Assembly: GCA_001643675.2 (NCBI GenBank)
Contig: LSRY02000065.1
Location: 349,565 to 413,564 of the forward strand
Length of the DNA stretch: 64,000 nucleotides
Direction: 5' to 3'
From: Monocercomonoides exilis
Taxonomy: Eukaryota > Preaxostyla > Oxymonadida > Polymastigidae
Position numbers and translations under genes: made by a program
Notes under the pieces: model-generated
What the model saw: the letters and a program-made list of their open reading frames with translations, nothing else
Database searches by the model: none
What the model was told of the DNA's origin: nothing
Shown here: positions 1 to 13,690 of the stretch, piece by piece
How positions within the stretch are numbered: position 1 is the first letter of the stretch
Layout of the letters: the number at the start of each line of letters is the position of its first letter

Positions 1-1
1 C

Positions 2-109
2 AAACAAAACAGAAGAAGCCATCACCATGGAGATTCACCAAATGAACGCTCTGCCAAACTGCATCCCTTGAATGTGAAACTTCAACTGGTTGTTATCTAC
101 GAAATTTGA
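2..109 (+). CDS. possible 3' end of a gene entering from the left
   Basis: A frame open from the first base runs for 35 codons and stops at TGA (107-109). It reads as His/Ser-rich, then a hydrophobic end (LQLVVIYEI), and its base composition is less AT-rich than the following 2 kb. No domain is recognisable and the opposite strand is also partly open, so the coding strand is not certain. Treat it as a possible terminal exon only. Confidence 0.25.
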   Translation, partial: KQNRRSHHHGDSPNERSAKLHPLNVKLQLVVIYEI

Positions 110-191
110 TCAATATACTTTGTTAATAAAACATTAAATATGTATTTCATACATTGAAGATGTCCACATGATAAGATCAAGGACTTCATGC

Positions 192-340
192 TTAGCGCAT
201 ATTGATTTGGGATGTGATGTTGATGTAATCAATGTAAATATCATTTCCCACTTTTGCTGTGTTTGCATTGAACTTCATTTCAACAAATCCATATTCGAAT
301 CTCCTCTTTTTTGCTGCCAAATACACTTTTCCTCCTTTTC
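192..340 (-). CDS. possible terminal exon, unknown protein
   Basis: On the minus strand a frame ending at TAA (192-194) encodes an alternating polar/hydrophobic stretch (for example FEYGFVEMKFN and GNDIYIDYINI) that looks like beta-strand protein. The 5' boundary is not resolved, and the two other minus frames are open over part of the same stretch, so this is a weak call. No family is recognised. Confidence 0.22.
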
Positions 341-1106
341 TTGTGCAGTTGTTGTTGCTTCAATAAATATCTTCTTGCATTTTGCATTCTATCTTATTTC
401 AGAAGAAAATAAATTAAAATATAATGAAAATCGTTAAAATATTCTATAAATAAGTTAATTCATATGAAATTCAAACTTTGTTGGCGTCACCAGCGTTTCT
501 TAATTCAAGATCATCACGGCATAACATTAATATCCTCAAACTGCACAAAATTGATCAGCTTAAAAATCATAAACAAAATTCATTAAGGATAGAATGAAAT
601 TTTAATAATCTTTAATTGCACACTTTAATAATATTTCTAAACATTTGATTTGTCTCAGATTTACAAGCTGGGGTTCAATTCTTGACGAAAGAAAGTAATT
701 TCTTATTTTTTGGATATTAAAAATATAATTGTGGGATAGATCAAAATATTTTAATTTTTTAATTTATTTTTTTTTATGTTTTATTTTTTGAAAAATCATT
801 TTTATAATAAGAGTATATAATAATTAACAACTTCTCAGCTGCTTATTATTTTAAAATTATCAATTATTATCAAAATTTTGAAAAAATACTCAGATTTATG
901 GGTGATTTTTAAAAATAGTTTTTTCTCAAGGATCAAAAAGAATTTCAAAATTCCAGTCCATACAAATGTTTTATTATTAATTCTACTTTTTATTTATCAT
1001 AATGTTTTAAAACATTATCAAGAATCGAAAAAGGACATTAAATACACCTATGCCGAAAATATTATAATAGAGAAGAGAAATTATCAAATAATTACAAAGA
1101 AAAGCG

Positions 1107-1479
1107 TTATGCATTGAAACTGATTTGAATAAACAAACTCGTATATACTTTGTTCTGAGGCTACACAAATACAAAGAATTAGGAAATAAATTGGGAAGAG
1201 AGAGAGAAAGAAATAGAAAAAGAAAAAGAAAAGGAGAAGGAGAAGGAGAAGGAGAAGGAGAAAAAAAAGAAAGAGAAAGAGAGAAGGAGAAAATAAATAT
1301 GACATGGATAAGTTAAAAAAGAAATAGAGAAAGACGATTAATTTGACACAAACATGTTGCTGTTGCTTTCTCGAATGCAGTCTTTGTTGAGCAGCTGATA
1401 CACTTTGCTCCATCCTCAATGGCTCAGATGTCAGCTCTTCTATTTCCTTTGACAAACTTGATGCAACATTTTCCAAATG
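1107..1479 (-). CDS. two putative 3' exons of a coiled-coil protein
   Basis: On the minus strand an exon-like block at 1479-1354 is bounded by a CAG acceptor and a GTTTG donor. It encodes 42 residues of heptad-like helix (SLSKEIEELTSEPLRMEQS). A second in-phase block at 1160-1107, after a GTAG acceptor, would finish the protein with TAA. Between them lies a purine/pyrimidine microsatellite intron of about 190 bp. Composition inside the larger block is clearly more balanced than outside. Upstream exons were not found, so this is either the 3' end of a gene whose earlier exons I cannot see in low-complexity DNA, or a relic. Coiled-coil ciliary proteins are one possibility; no family match is claimed. 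Confidence 0.33.
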
Positions 1480-2956
1480 CTGGAGGTGAAAGAAGAAGTA
1501 GAAGAAAAGAGATAAAAGAAAGAAATGCAAATATTCTGATGGAAGAAGAAGAAAAGAAGAATTAATAAGAAGTATTCGAAATGAGTTGATGGAAGATGAA
1601 TAATTGAATCAAGTAATATCGATACGAGGAGAAGGAGAAGAAGGAGAAGAAGAGAAAGAAAAAACAGAAAAAGATAAAGATAAAGATAAATCAAAATAAA
1701 AAAGTCAATGCGAATCGCTGTAATGATCACTAACTTTTCATTTGAACAAAGCTAAAACTATCACAAAAAATCAGAGCAACAATTAAATGAAAAAAACAAA
1801 TAAAAATTATAAGAGACTTAAATAAAAATGAACTTTTAATTCAAATCAGATTGTTTTTAAACATTTTCATAACAAATAAAATTTATTCATATTCATGGAA
1901 ATTGATTCTCTCAAGTCAATTTATTTCTGAACAACATATCAAACAAATATTTTTTGAAAAAATAAACAATTGTTAAATAAAAAGGAATGAATTTTCTTTA
2001 ACGAATTGCAAAAAAATGCAAAATAAAAATTTCGATAATTATGACACTCAGAAAAAACTTGTTAAACATGAAAAATCACTACGGTTTTAAGCCTTTGAAA
2101 AATGATAAATAATAAAAATGAGATACTGAAAATAATGCTTCAAAAACATTGAAAAATGAATTGGAAAATCTTTATGTGAATTTGCATAGAATGATAAGAC
2201 GTCTGTCAAAGCGAAAATAGTATTTTAATAAATGAAAATTTTGGTAAGGTTTATTGATAGTGAATTGTGAGTAAATTTTTGTTTTGAAAATTTTGAATTA
2301 TTGGAAAGTGTTTTATTTTTTTCAAAGCATAATTAAAAAAAATTGTTTGCTTTTATCTTTTAAAAAAAAACAGTGCCGGGCACTGACTGACGAGAGATCC
2401 ACATTTTTCAAGGTGACGCAGATGTTTACACAATCTAATCATGATAAGTCTTTCATTCTCATTTCAAAAAAAGCATGTGAAATTTTTCAAAATTGAAAAA
2501 TTTATTAAACGCGCAGAATGGAACAAAATTCATTGGGCAAAAATTTTTATCCCAGACAGGTGATTTATTTTTTTGAAATCATAAATTTATTGTCAAAATA
2601 TTATGTTTGAAAATTTGTTTTTCATTTTCGTGAAAGAACATTGAATAGTGATAACAATGTCTTCAAAAAAGAATTTTCATGAACGAATCTCGAATGAATG
2701 CTTTCGTGACAAAGGAAATTCAAAAATATATGGAAATGATGATTTCCAAGCCATTCACAAAAGATAACTATTAATTCATCTCCCCGAAAAAAGTTATGAT
2801 TGTTATTATTATTTCCAAAATTTAATTGAAATAATGCATGACAAAATTTTTGAATTAATTTGAAATACAACGAATTGTTCCAAACTTTTTCTCCATCGCA
2901 TCATTTTTTATCTATCATTCCCATGCATAATAATGAAAAAAAATACAATTAATTTG

Positions 2957-3192
2957 TCCAAATTTTTTGAAAAGTTCATTTTATTTAATTTTCAAATAAG
3001 ACAAAAATATCATATTTCGATCGAATTTCTGTTCCCACTGACAATACTTCACAAAAATGGAAACATAAGCATTGTCAAGATTTTGTTTTCATGGCAGCGA
3101 AATTTGGTGAGAGGGAACAGAAATTTGATCGAAATATGAAATTTTTATTTAATTTGAAATTTAAACAAAAGGAACTTTTCAAAAAAATTTAG
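2957..3192. repeat. foldback (MITE-like) element
   Basis: The left arm (about 2957-3036) and the reverse complement of the right arm (about 3112-3192) align along most of their length. The outer ends share TTTTTTGAAAAGTTC and the inner ends share ATTTCGATC with TTTCTGTTCCC. The unpaired centre is about 75 bp. No coding capacity is present. The outer arm resembles that of a second foldback near 29.3-29.6 kb, which suggests a dispersed non-autonomous family. Confidence 0.6.
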
Positions 3193-4360
3193 CCATATAA
3201 ATGATAAATTTCATCTAAACCATTTCAAATACTAATGTTTAAGATGAAATAAAGAAAAACATTTGTTGGATAAGAATGTTCACTTTTCAGTGATCATTTA
3301 CAAATATTCAGATAAAAAATTTTTTTCAGTATTTTTTGATAGAAAAAATTGATTTCAAAAATAATCGCCCATATGAACACTAAAATAAATTATGCGCTTT
3401 TATTTGTCAGAGAACAAATAACAAAATAGGGCATGAAAGTGACAAAATCCAATTAAAAAGTGAAATCAATTAAAGCTTGACATTCTATTTGCAAATTTCA
3501 GATCGAAAGAAAGATGTTGATGAAATTAAGGACAAGGAAAGAAAGGTTGCATAATGATGTTATTATAGACGAAAGAAATGGAATTGAAAGACTTTTGAAT
3601 AAGTTTTCAAAAAGTTTTTTTAATTTTGAATTTTTTGATGATTCTATTCTTTAAATTTCCTCAGGTTATTAATAAAGAATTATTATTTTTTAAATGGGAC
3701 AAAACATTTGTCTTCAGGCATTTTAAATGGAAAATTTTTCATCTTTGATGAACTTTTTGTGATCAAAAATTTTGAAATAAACGGGTTTGTTTTTTGAAAT
3801 ACGTTTGATGTCACAAAACATAATGTTGTCATATCAATGATGTTTGTGTTCATATTTGAAAATCAAATTTATTTTGAAATCTGAAAGTTATTGAAAAAGT
3901 TATTTGTTAATCAATTTTTTCATGCATTGTACAAAAAAAGCTTGAAAGTCTATATTTTCCCTCATATTTTTTCTTCTTTTCATAAACTCTTATCTTTTAT
4001 AGTATTATCACTCCTTGACGCATATATGCGGTCCACAAATAATTATAAAAATTGTTTGTTGTTTTATTTTATTTTATGATACTGTTTATTTTCGAAAATG
4101 TCCAATATATATTAAAAATATTATCATAGAATTTCATCTTCGAACATTATTGAAATGTCTTTCATGTGAATTCTTATCCTGAAAAGGTGAAAAACAATAT
4201 TTTCTCTATGCATCATCTTAATTAATGGATTTTTTTATCACTTATAATTTGTTAACAGTATTCACATTCTTATTTTTGTATTTTTTTCGTTTTCCTTATT
4301 TTTGTTTAATTTTTCAATTTCATTTATTCAAACATGAACACTCACATACACAAACACATA

Positions 4361-4361
<1 letters not shown>

Positions 4362-4408
<47 letters not shown>
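4362..4408 (+). repeat. poly-A run, 47 bases
   Basis: An uninterrupted homopolymer of 47 A, preceded by CACATACACAAACACATAC. It lies about 160 bp upstream of the CFAP70-like start codon. Confidence 0.95.
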
Positions 4409-4409
<1 letters not shown>

Positions 4410-4566
4410 ATTGACCTGACTTACATACATATATATTTTTCTCTTTTAGTTGTGCTCAAAAAATTGTTTTTGCGTTTTAAAAACGTTTCTTTAATATTTG
4501 AGTAAAGTTTCCTATGGGCATTGATCATATTGTTAACGGTTTTTAAATAGTCGATAAGACCAGGAA

Positions 4567-7500
4567 ATGGCTGAACAAATTGCTTTAGGTATTTTATTGC
4601 ATTCTCATTTACTTATTATTGCAACTTATGTGAAAAAATTTGAAAGCTGTTGCCGTTAACGATTGCACGCGATTGAAAGGATCAAAATCCGTTGTTGGGT
4701 TCGAATTTGGTGATGAATATTGCGAGGTTGCTCTTTTTTACATATTTTAAAATTGATTATTCCTTCAATATTACTGTGATTTTTTATTTTCTTTTTGTGA
4801 AGTCAAATGTTGTTGAATGTGTTCAAAATGGGACAGAATTTAGGGCAAGCTATGATTTTATAACGACATTTAGTGATATTACTGTTGATGAAGATTTTGT
4901 TAATCAATTAGCTTCGACTCCTTTGGTTTTTCGATTTTACGAATTTGTCGAACCAATTGGAAAGAAAAATGACAAGCAACAAAAGAATTCTTCAGGAAAA
5001 GCACCTCTTTCAAAGGGAGTGGGAGCGCCATTTCCAACTGGGAATCCTGCCGATCTTCCCCCAAACACTATTGCAAATCCGCAAATCGGTGATCTACAGA
5101 AGAATCTAATTGGCACTGTTGAAGTGTCGCTTCTGCCTTTTGTATCAAATGCAGGATTGCAAAGTATAGACACAGGAAGAGTTACTATTCAGCTAGCACC
5201 AGATTATGATTTACCAGCATTTGCAACGCAAAAAGATAGCCAGGTTGAAAAAAAGGCAGTTAGGTCTTCAACCGATACAAAAAAGCAGAAGGACTTGCAA
5301 CAACAGCAACAAGACTTGCCTGCGGCCATTGAAGAGGAGCTTCCTCCAGCTACAACACAAATACGGGTTGAGCTCTCTCAGGCGTTGTGCCGTGTTGTGG
5401 ATCTGCGTGAATGGAATGTGTTGACTGTTGCTGTTGGTGGACTATGCGGCCTTCCGCGTGCGTGGGAAGAAAAAGCCAAATACAATGTGGATGCGAAACA
5501 ATGTTTGAATGTTTATCGATTTTTTGATCATATTTATATTTCTGTTTGTTTTTCTTTCTTTTTTCTTTTCTTTTTTCTTTTCTTTTTTCTTTTCTTTTTT
5601 CTTTTCTTTTTTCTTTTCTTTTTTCTTTTCTTTTTTCTTTTCTTTTTTCTTTTCTTTTTTCTTTTCTTTTTTCTTTTCTTTTTCTTTTCTTTTTTTCTTT
5701 TCTTTTTCTTTTCTTTTTTCTTTTCTTTTTTCTTTTCTTTTTTCTTTTCTTTTTTCTTTTCTTTTTTCTTTTCTTTTTTCTTTTCTTTTTTTTTCTTTGT
5801 GTTCATATTTCCTAAATGAACTTATCTTCTTTTTACAAATTGAATATGATTTTCAATCAATTTATTAATTTATTTATTTATTTGTTAATGCAGTGCCTGT
5901 TTCATACACACTGGCCCTTCCGCTTCCCTTCACACGGCGCGACATCAGCGCTCTTTCAAGCGACTCTGCCAGAACACAAACGCAGACACAGACACAATCT
6001 CAATCACAATCTCAATCACAATCTCAATCACAATCGCAGATGCAGATTGCATGTTCACTCAGATCTTCTCGTGCAGGCACCGCAAATGGAGGAGATAATT
6101 CATCTTCATCGTCTTCTTCTTCTTCTTCACTGCTTAGCTCAAGCGAAACAATGCAAAGTCCACTGCCTGCTTCCAACTCTTCTTCTTCAGCTTCTCTCGC
6201 TCCATCTTCATCAAACGCAATTTCCTCTTCCATCACCATTCATTCATCATCATCATCATCTTCTTCTTCTTCTTCTCTTTCCCTTCTTGCCATCCCCTCC
6301 ACTGCCCTCTTCACAAACGGCTGCTTTGTCCCTCCTCCTCCTCTCCACAGCACCGACCCTTTGTCCTTCCAAAAGCCCTCTCAATTGCAATCCTCTCTGC
6401 TTCAGTCTCAATTCCAATCCCAATCGCAGTCAGCATCCCAATCAACTGCCCAGCTTCCCTCGCCTTTGCAGGCACAACTCACACAACTGTCTCAACCCAC
6501 TCCACTGACACAGCTGCCTGATGACCCTTCCTCATTCACAGATGCGGCGGGCGTTCCTCTTCCCTTTGAGGCTGCCATCCTCCCTTCTGCCTCTGCTGCC
6601 AGGACGCTTTCGTCGCAGCTGGCTGGGCAGCCAGAAAAGAGCGAAAAAGCAGAAAAAGCAGAAAAATCGGAAAAATCAGAGAAGAATGCAAAAGGAGACA
6701 AAGATGCTTCGCTTTTTCCCGGAGGAGAAAACGGAGCTGCAGGACTTGTGGATATTGCGTGGAATGTTGTGGATGATGGCCTTCCGCCAGTGGGAATGCT
6801 ACGCCTCGCCCCGCCACGCCCTCAGCTTCCTCAGTTTTCTCAGCTGGGGCAGTCAATGTCTGCCTCACTCTCGCGCAGCAACGGATCACATCTGAATGCA
6901 AGCAACGGGATGAATGGAGCTTCAGGTGCTGGTTCTTCTTCTTCTTCTTCCTCCTCCTCCCCTTCTTCTTATCCATCCGCCTTCTCCTCTCTCGATGCCT
7001 CGCACTCATCAGACACCAACTCCCCCTTTCTCGACCGTTCGCAGGGGCTGTCATTGGCAAGCACTGGGTTAGGTTCTCCTGCATTGAGCAGCATGAGCAT
7101 GCTGTTTGGAGGGGTGAATCCGCTTGTGGACGATCCAGACGATGAAGGATGCCTCAGCAGCCAGATGTTCATGGCAGCGCTTGCAAACCACGAGGGGGAA
7201 GAAAAGAAGGAAGTGGAAGGAGAAGGAGAAGGAGAAGTGGAAGTAGAAGGAGAAGGAGCTGCTTATGATTCGATTCAAATGAATCCATCATCATTGCCTT
7301 CTTCTTCTTCTTCCTCTTCCTCTTCCTCTTCCTCTTCAGAGGAGAAGAAGCAGAATGAGTCTTCTCTTCTGTCTATGTCCCTTCTCACTCTCCATCAGTC
7401 TTCTTCTGAATGGCGTCGCCCACACGTCGCCTTCCAGTCTGCCCTTCCTCCTTCAATGGCAGCTGTCTCAACAGTCAAACTGCCATCAACGATGATGATG

Positions 7501-10500
7501 TTGCCTAATGCTTCTGCTTCTGTGTCTGCTTCATCGTCATCTTCTTCTTCCTCTTCCTCTTCCTCTTCTTCTAATAATAATAATAATCAAAATACAGCTC
7601 TTCTATCTCTTCCTTCTCTCCTTCCACCAAAGGAGCATTTATCTGCCTCGCTCAACACCATTCCTCCATCAGTTGCTGCAAAGGAAGCCAGTTTATCAGC
7701 CAGTTCTAATCAGAATGGACAAAATGGATTGAATGGAATGAATTCTTCTCTTCTTCCTTCTGCTCTGATGGCAACCGCACAGCTGAATTCTTCGCAGAGA
7801 GGAGGAGGTTTGGATTCTTCTTTGGCTCAGACGAGCTTTTCGCTGTCAGCTTTTGCAAACACAAATGGATTGCGTTCATCAGCAGATGGAGGGAAAGAGC
7901 TGGGGAGAAGCGGGATTGGAGCACAGGGTGTATCAGAGGGGGAAGAAGGAGGAAGAGAAAGAGGAGAAAGAGGAGAACGAGGAGAAATGAATGAGGAAGA
8001 GGATGGGATGCATGGGTTGCCACTGTTTGTGCCTATAAACTCTTCGTCTGCTGTGCATGTTTCGTCGCTTTTTGCCTCTTTGACACCTCAATTGCCAAGT
8101 GTTTTGAGTGGGATGGTACCTTCTTATGCAGCAGAAGCAGGAGAGGAGGGGGGAATAATGATGGGACAAGGGCAGAGAGAAGGAGAAGGAGCTGGTGAAG
8201 ATGGGGCGAATGCGCAGAAGGAGGAGAAGAAAGAGGAGAAGAAAGAAGAGAAGAAGGAGGAAGGGAAAGGGAAAGGAAAGAAAGAAGGTTTGACTTTTTA
8301 TTTATTTTTTATTTTATTTTATTTATTTTAATTTTTATTTATTTATTTATTTATTTATTTATTAATCTTATTCTTCACTCACATATTCCATCTTCTTCTT
8401 ATCTAATTAATCCCTCCTGCCCAATAAATAAAAAAATAAAATAAAATAAAATAAAAAATAAAAAATAAAAATAATCAGCTCAAACAGAATCTCATTCATT
8501 GCATCCTTCTCTTCCCCAGTTCCCTTGTCTCTACCGTCGCATTCTTTCTCCTCAGTCAGTTGAAGCACTGAAGAATCTTGCACTGGAGAAGGAGAAGAAC
8601 GATGAGAAGGAAAGGATGAAGAGAGAAAGGAAAGAGAAGAAAGGGAAAAATGCGAAGAAGAGTAAGAAGATGACAGGAAAAGAAGGGAAAAGAAGCAGAA
8701 GAAGCAAATTAGAAGAGGAAGAAGAAGATGATGAGAAAGAAGAAGATGAAGAAGATGAAGAAGAATATGATGAACTTAATTCACAAAAGAGCAGAAACAA
8801 AAATTTGAATGGAAATCCATTTGAAGAGTCAACAATAGCCAAACAAGAGCGATCTTTGCTTCTTTCCTCAATGGGATTGGAAGATCCGATACATTCACAT
8901 CTTTCTTCCTCTTCCTCTTCCTCTTCCTCTTCTCATTCAATTCCACCAACAGCTGCTCCTCTTGCCTTCACAGGTGGCATTGGCCATCCTCTCATCCCCC
9001 CTCCTTCTTGTCTCTCTCTCCTCTGTGACAGAACCTCTCCTGTTACTTCTCTTCTGTCAGACAACAACTCTTCCTCCTCCTCCTCCTCTTCTTCTTCTTC
9101 TTCTTCTCATAACTCTTTTGTTCCTTCTTATCCCAATCCTTCTTCTTCTTCCTCTTCTTCTGCCTTCTCTGGTTATAACTCAACCACTTCATCAATTGCT
9201 CAGCTTCCATCTGTTGCCTCTTCATTCGTTGGAGAAAGAGGAGAAAGAGGAGGGTATTTGAACAGCAATTCGAATGTTCCCTCTGTTTTGCCTTACAGAC
9301 ACAGTTTTGCAGCTTATATCCCTCTTCAGCCATTAGCTCAGCCCGGAACGACTGTTGTGTGTGGGAGGTTTGATCTGTTTGACTTGAATGCCCAGGGGAA
9401 AAGCGTTAAAAGGGTGGAGTGGGAAGAGGAAGAGGCGGAAAGGAAGAGGAGGGAGAAGGAGAAGAAGGAGAAGAAGAGGAGAGGAGAGAGGGAGGAGAAT
9501 GGGGTTGAGGGAGGGGATGAGATGTTTGGGAGGGAAAACAAGAAAGCGGATGAAGGAGTTGATATCAGAAAGAGCACAGGATCAGTGGCTGGTGGAAGGG
9601 GCGATAAAGGAAAAGGAGAAAAAGAGAAAGAGAAGGAGAAGGAGAAAGAGAAAGAGAAGGAGAAAGAAGGAGATAGAAAGAAAGGAGGGGAGAAAGGGAA
9701 GAATGCAGAGCAAGACAAGAGCGATGCGTATGATGATGGCGTTGGAGGAGCGAAATGTGTTGAGAGAGCAAAATCCTTCGCAATTGTTGCATTGGGCTTG
9801 GAACACCCGCTTATTCCTGTTACTCCGCCTCCTGCGCCTCCTCTTCCGTTGGCAAGTGGCAAAAAACAAGGAAAAGGAGAAGAGAAGAATGGGACTTCGG
9901 GAAATTCGATGAAGAATGTGAAGGATGTGAATGGGCAAGTGTCAAATTCATCATCATCATCTTCTTCTTCTTCTTCTTCTTCTTCTTCAAATTCACAAAA
10001 ATCAAAATCCTCTTCCTCCTCTTCTTCTTCTTCCTCCTCTTCTTCTCTTCTCCCCTTCTCTTCCCCCATCGACCCCCACCATCTTCAGCAGAGCCCCTAT
10101 TCCCTCTCTCCTCTCCACTGCATATCCCCTCATGTTCTGTCTGACGGCCACATCATCGACACCTCTTCCACTGATGTTTCTTCTGTTCCTCCTTCTCTCT
10201 TGTCCAATTCCACTCTTTCATCTGACTCTGCCCTTGCCTCAACAATCAACCAGACAGTGGAGACATTCGCACACGCTGTGTTATCACAGACGGATCCTGA
10301 ATTTGTTGCGGCTTCTTCTTCTTCTTCCTCTTCCTCTTCTGGTTCTTCTTCTTCTTCTTTTGATTCAGAAACAGGTGGGTTTGGATTTCAGGGTATTGAA
10401 TTGCAATCACAGCAGACCCAACAACAACATCAAAATTACAATTCTTCTTCTTCTTCTTCAGTCTCCAACACACCACGTGGCATCTCCCGCACTCCTCTCA

Positions 10501-12896
10501 GCCCCTCTGCAGCTCAGCTCCAGAAGGGAATGAATCCTCAAAGCTCTTCAAAAGCCATCTCCTTCTCAACTCCTCCAACAGACAGAACAAGCAACGACGG
10601 CTTGCAAACAGTGCGTTCCTCTTCTTCTGCGCTGAGTGGCTTCTTCTTCCCTTCCTCTTCGTCTTCCACAGCCCCTTCCTCCTCTTCTTCTTCGAGTGGG
10701 GCGGTGGCAGAGATGAAAAGAAGCATCCGAAGAGCGCTGGAAGGGTCAGGGCAGATGGCGACAATACAAAGAGAGATGATGGCTATTCTTTTGATGCAGA
10801 TGAGGGAGCAAGGAGTGGCTGAACAAGCAGAAGGAGAAGGAGAAGGAGGAGAAGGAGGAGGAGGAGGACAAGAAGTGGCGGTGGCGAAGCTGTTTGCGAG
10901 TGTGAGGGAGAAGATGATGGTGCATTTGGAGAGGAATGTGTTTGGGGTGAGTGAGAAGGAGAAGGAGAAGGAGAGAGAGAGAGAGAAGAAAGGAATAGCT
11001 GGGCATTCAACAGGAATAGTTGGAGGGAAATCGCTTTCATCGTCTTCTCCTTCGATTGCTGGAGGAGATGGGAGAAGCGGAACAACAAGAACAGGAAGAT
11101 CACAGCAAGGGCAATCACAAAATACAACTTCTGCCATCTTTCCTTCGCAGAATGCTTCTTCTTCTTCTTCTTCAAGCTCATCATCTTCTTCTTCCTCCTC
11201 TTCTTCTTCTCGCAAGTCAAACATTCCCTCTTCTTACCCCACTTCATCTATTCCACCCACACCATCATTTATCACCTCCTCCTCTTCCTCTTCCTCTTCT
11301 TCTTCTTCTTCTTCTTCTTCTTCCGTTCTCTCTGACTCCCACCTCCTCTCTTTATACGATGAAGCCATCCTTCTTGGCCTCCACTCACAAGCAGAAGCAC
11401 ATCTGGATGAAGTGATTGCGAGGCATCCATTGAGTGAAGAGCTGTGGCTGATCAAAGGGAGCACAGCATTTCGAATGGGGGACACACCCAGAGCAGAGGA
11501 ATGCTTCAGAAGAGCTCTGCATTGCAATCCACGCTCAGGGATGGCGCTGTTGTGTGTGGGGTGTCTGAAATCAGCAAACAGAAGGAGTGAACAAGAAGCG
11601 GAAACGTTTTTGACTTCGCTGGTTGTGGAGAAGGATAGCAGGAATCCGATCTGCTGGGCGGTGCTGGGGCTGCATTATGCGTATGTGGGGAAAGAGGAAG
11701 AGGCAGAGCATGCGTTCTCAAGGGCAGCACAGCTAAGGAGGCATTTGTTGGGTGCGGCAGGGGTGGAAGGAGGAGGAGGAGGAGGAGGAATAACAGGGAT
11801 GGGAGGGATGGGGGGGAGTGTGTCAACAACAGTTATTAGGAAGCCTGTATTGCAGAGGGAGAACAGCAAGATTCGGATGGGCGAGCAGACAGGAGGGAAA
11901 GGGCAAGGGGGAAGTGGAGTGGGGTCGATGAGATCATCAGTGAATAGCGTGGGAGAAAGAGAAAGAGAGAGAGAAAGAGAGAGTTTGGTTGATTTGGATC
12001 CGTTTTCGCAGAGGAAGGATGTGAGAGGGCCGGGAATAGGTGTGAAGAGGGAGGAGAGGAGGGAAATTGGATTGCGATATTTGTGAATATGCATTAATTT
12101 ATATTGCATGAATTTGTGTTTTATGAATATTTTATCTGTTTTCTTTTTCTTTTTCTTTTTTCTTTTTTCTTTTTTCTTTTTCTTTTTTCTTTTTCTTTTT
12201 TCTTTTTCTTTTTTCTTTTTTTCTTTTTCTTTTTTTTTTTTTTTTTTTTTTTTAATGTTAATTTTCGATAAATTGCAATATATTCTTCATTCATCTTTTT
12301 ATGATTTTTATTCTTAATTTATGAATTCTTTTCTTTTCTCTTCTCTTCTTTTCTCTTCTTTTTCTCTCTCTCTTCACTTCTCTTTTGTTTCTCATTTTTT
12401 TCTTTTCTTTTCTTTTCTTCTTTTTTTCTCTTCTCTTCTCTTCTCTTCTCTTTTTTCTATTCTCTTCTATTCTTTTCTCCTTCATCCTTTTCTCCTTCAT
12501 CCTTTTCTCCTTCATCCTTTTCTCCTTCATCCTTATCCCTCTCTTCTCTTTTCCCTAACCCTTCTCTTCAGATGAGCCTAATTATGAGCGATTCCAGATC
12601 CCTGTTGTGGAGAATGGGCTGAGGAGGGAGAATGTTGGGCATGACCCCTTCTGCTTAGAAGTCGCTATGTTTCTGTTAGAACAGTGTGGATGCACTCATC
12701 TAGCTGAAGTGGCTGTGAAAATGGTTTGTATTCGAAAAAAAGAGAATAAATAAATATAAAAAATAAAAAAACAGAAATAAATTTAAAAAAGAAAAAGATA
12801 AATTTCGTTTTTTTTTTTAAATTATAACTAACATTTATGAAATCAACATTTAATTCTTTTCCTCTTTCTCTCTTTCTCTCTTTCTCTCTTTCTCTC

Positions 12897-12927
<31 letters not shown>

Positions 12928-13442
12928 GTCTCCTTCTCTCACTCAGGATCTCAACCACATTGGCCTCGCAGCGTACTTCCCTCTTCCCACAGCCACTCAA
13001 TCGAGACAATCCAAATTGCGGGTGACAATTCCAGGCGCCGGAATAAACGATGCACAAGGCGAAGAAGGGGATGTTGGGCAACTCCGAACATCAGTTACAT
13101 CAGCTGTGTCTGTTGGAGGAGAAGAAGAGGAAGAGGCAGGAAGAGGAGGAAGAGGAGAAGGAGAACAAGAAGGAGAAGGGAAAAGAAGTGCGAAGGATTT
13201 AGCATTCACTTATCCCTCAGCGATGGGGCTGTTATGTCTGGGGAAAGTGGCATATGACAGAGGAGAGGTGTCTTTTGCAGCAGAAGTGTTTGCGATGGGG
13301 CTGGCACTGGAACAAGAGAGCTATGACTTGCACAGATGGCTGGGCCATGCACATTACTTGATGGTGTGGACTTTATTTATTTATATAATTATTTATTTAT
13401 TAATATTATTATTATTATTTTTGTTATTGTTATTGTTATTAT

Positions 13443-13504
<62 letters not shown>

Positions 13505-13655
13505 ATTATTATTGTATATGTATATGTATTGTTTTTTCTTTCTTTCTCTTTAAATATCAAATATATTTCTCTTTCTCATTTCTCTTTCAAATCTTCTTCT
13601 CTTCCTTTCTTTCCATCTCCCCATCTTTCAATTAATAATTTCTATCTATCTACCT

Positions 13656-13690
<35 letters not shown>

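Larger units (their letters stand above)
1480..4566. other. AT-rich intergenic DNA
   Basis: About 3 kb of very AT-rich DNA without a convincing exon on either strand. It holds a G/C-rich 15-bp palindrome near 2371, a foldback element around 2957-3192 and a 47-base poly-A run. The few open frames are short, Phe/Lys/Asn-rich and typical of random AT-rich sequence. Confidence 0.6.

Noticed and set aside
5509-5868. Poly-Phe/Ser frame
   Set aside because: Lies inside the third intron of the CFAP70-like gene; pure microsatellite with no homology.
7933-8169. His-rich minus-strand frame
   Set aside because: Antisense shadow of the CFAP70-like Ser/Glu-rich exon; no independent start context or splice sites.
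12108-12575. Phe/Leu/Ser-rich frames between TPR exons
   Set aside because: Intronic T/C repeats; the flanking exons join in phase without them.
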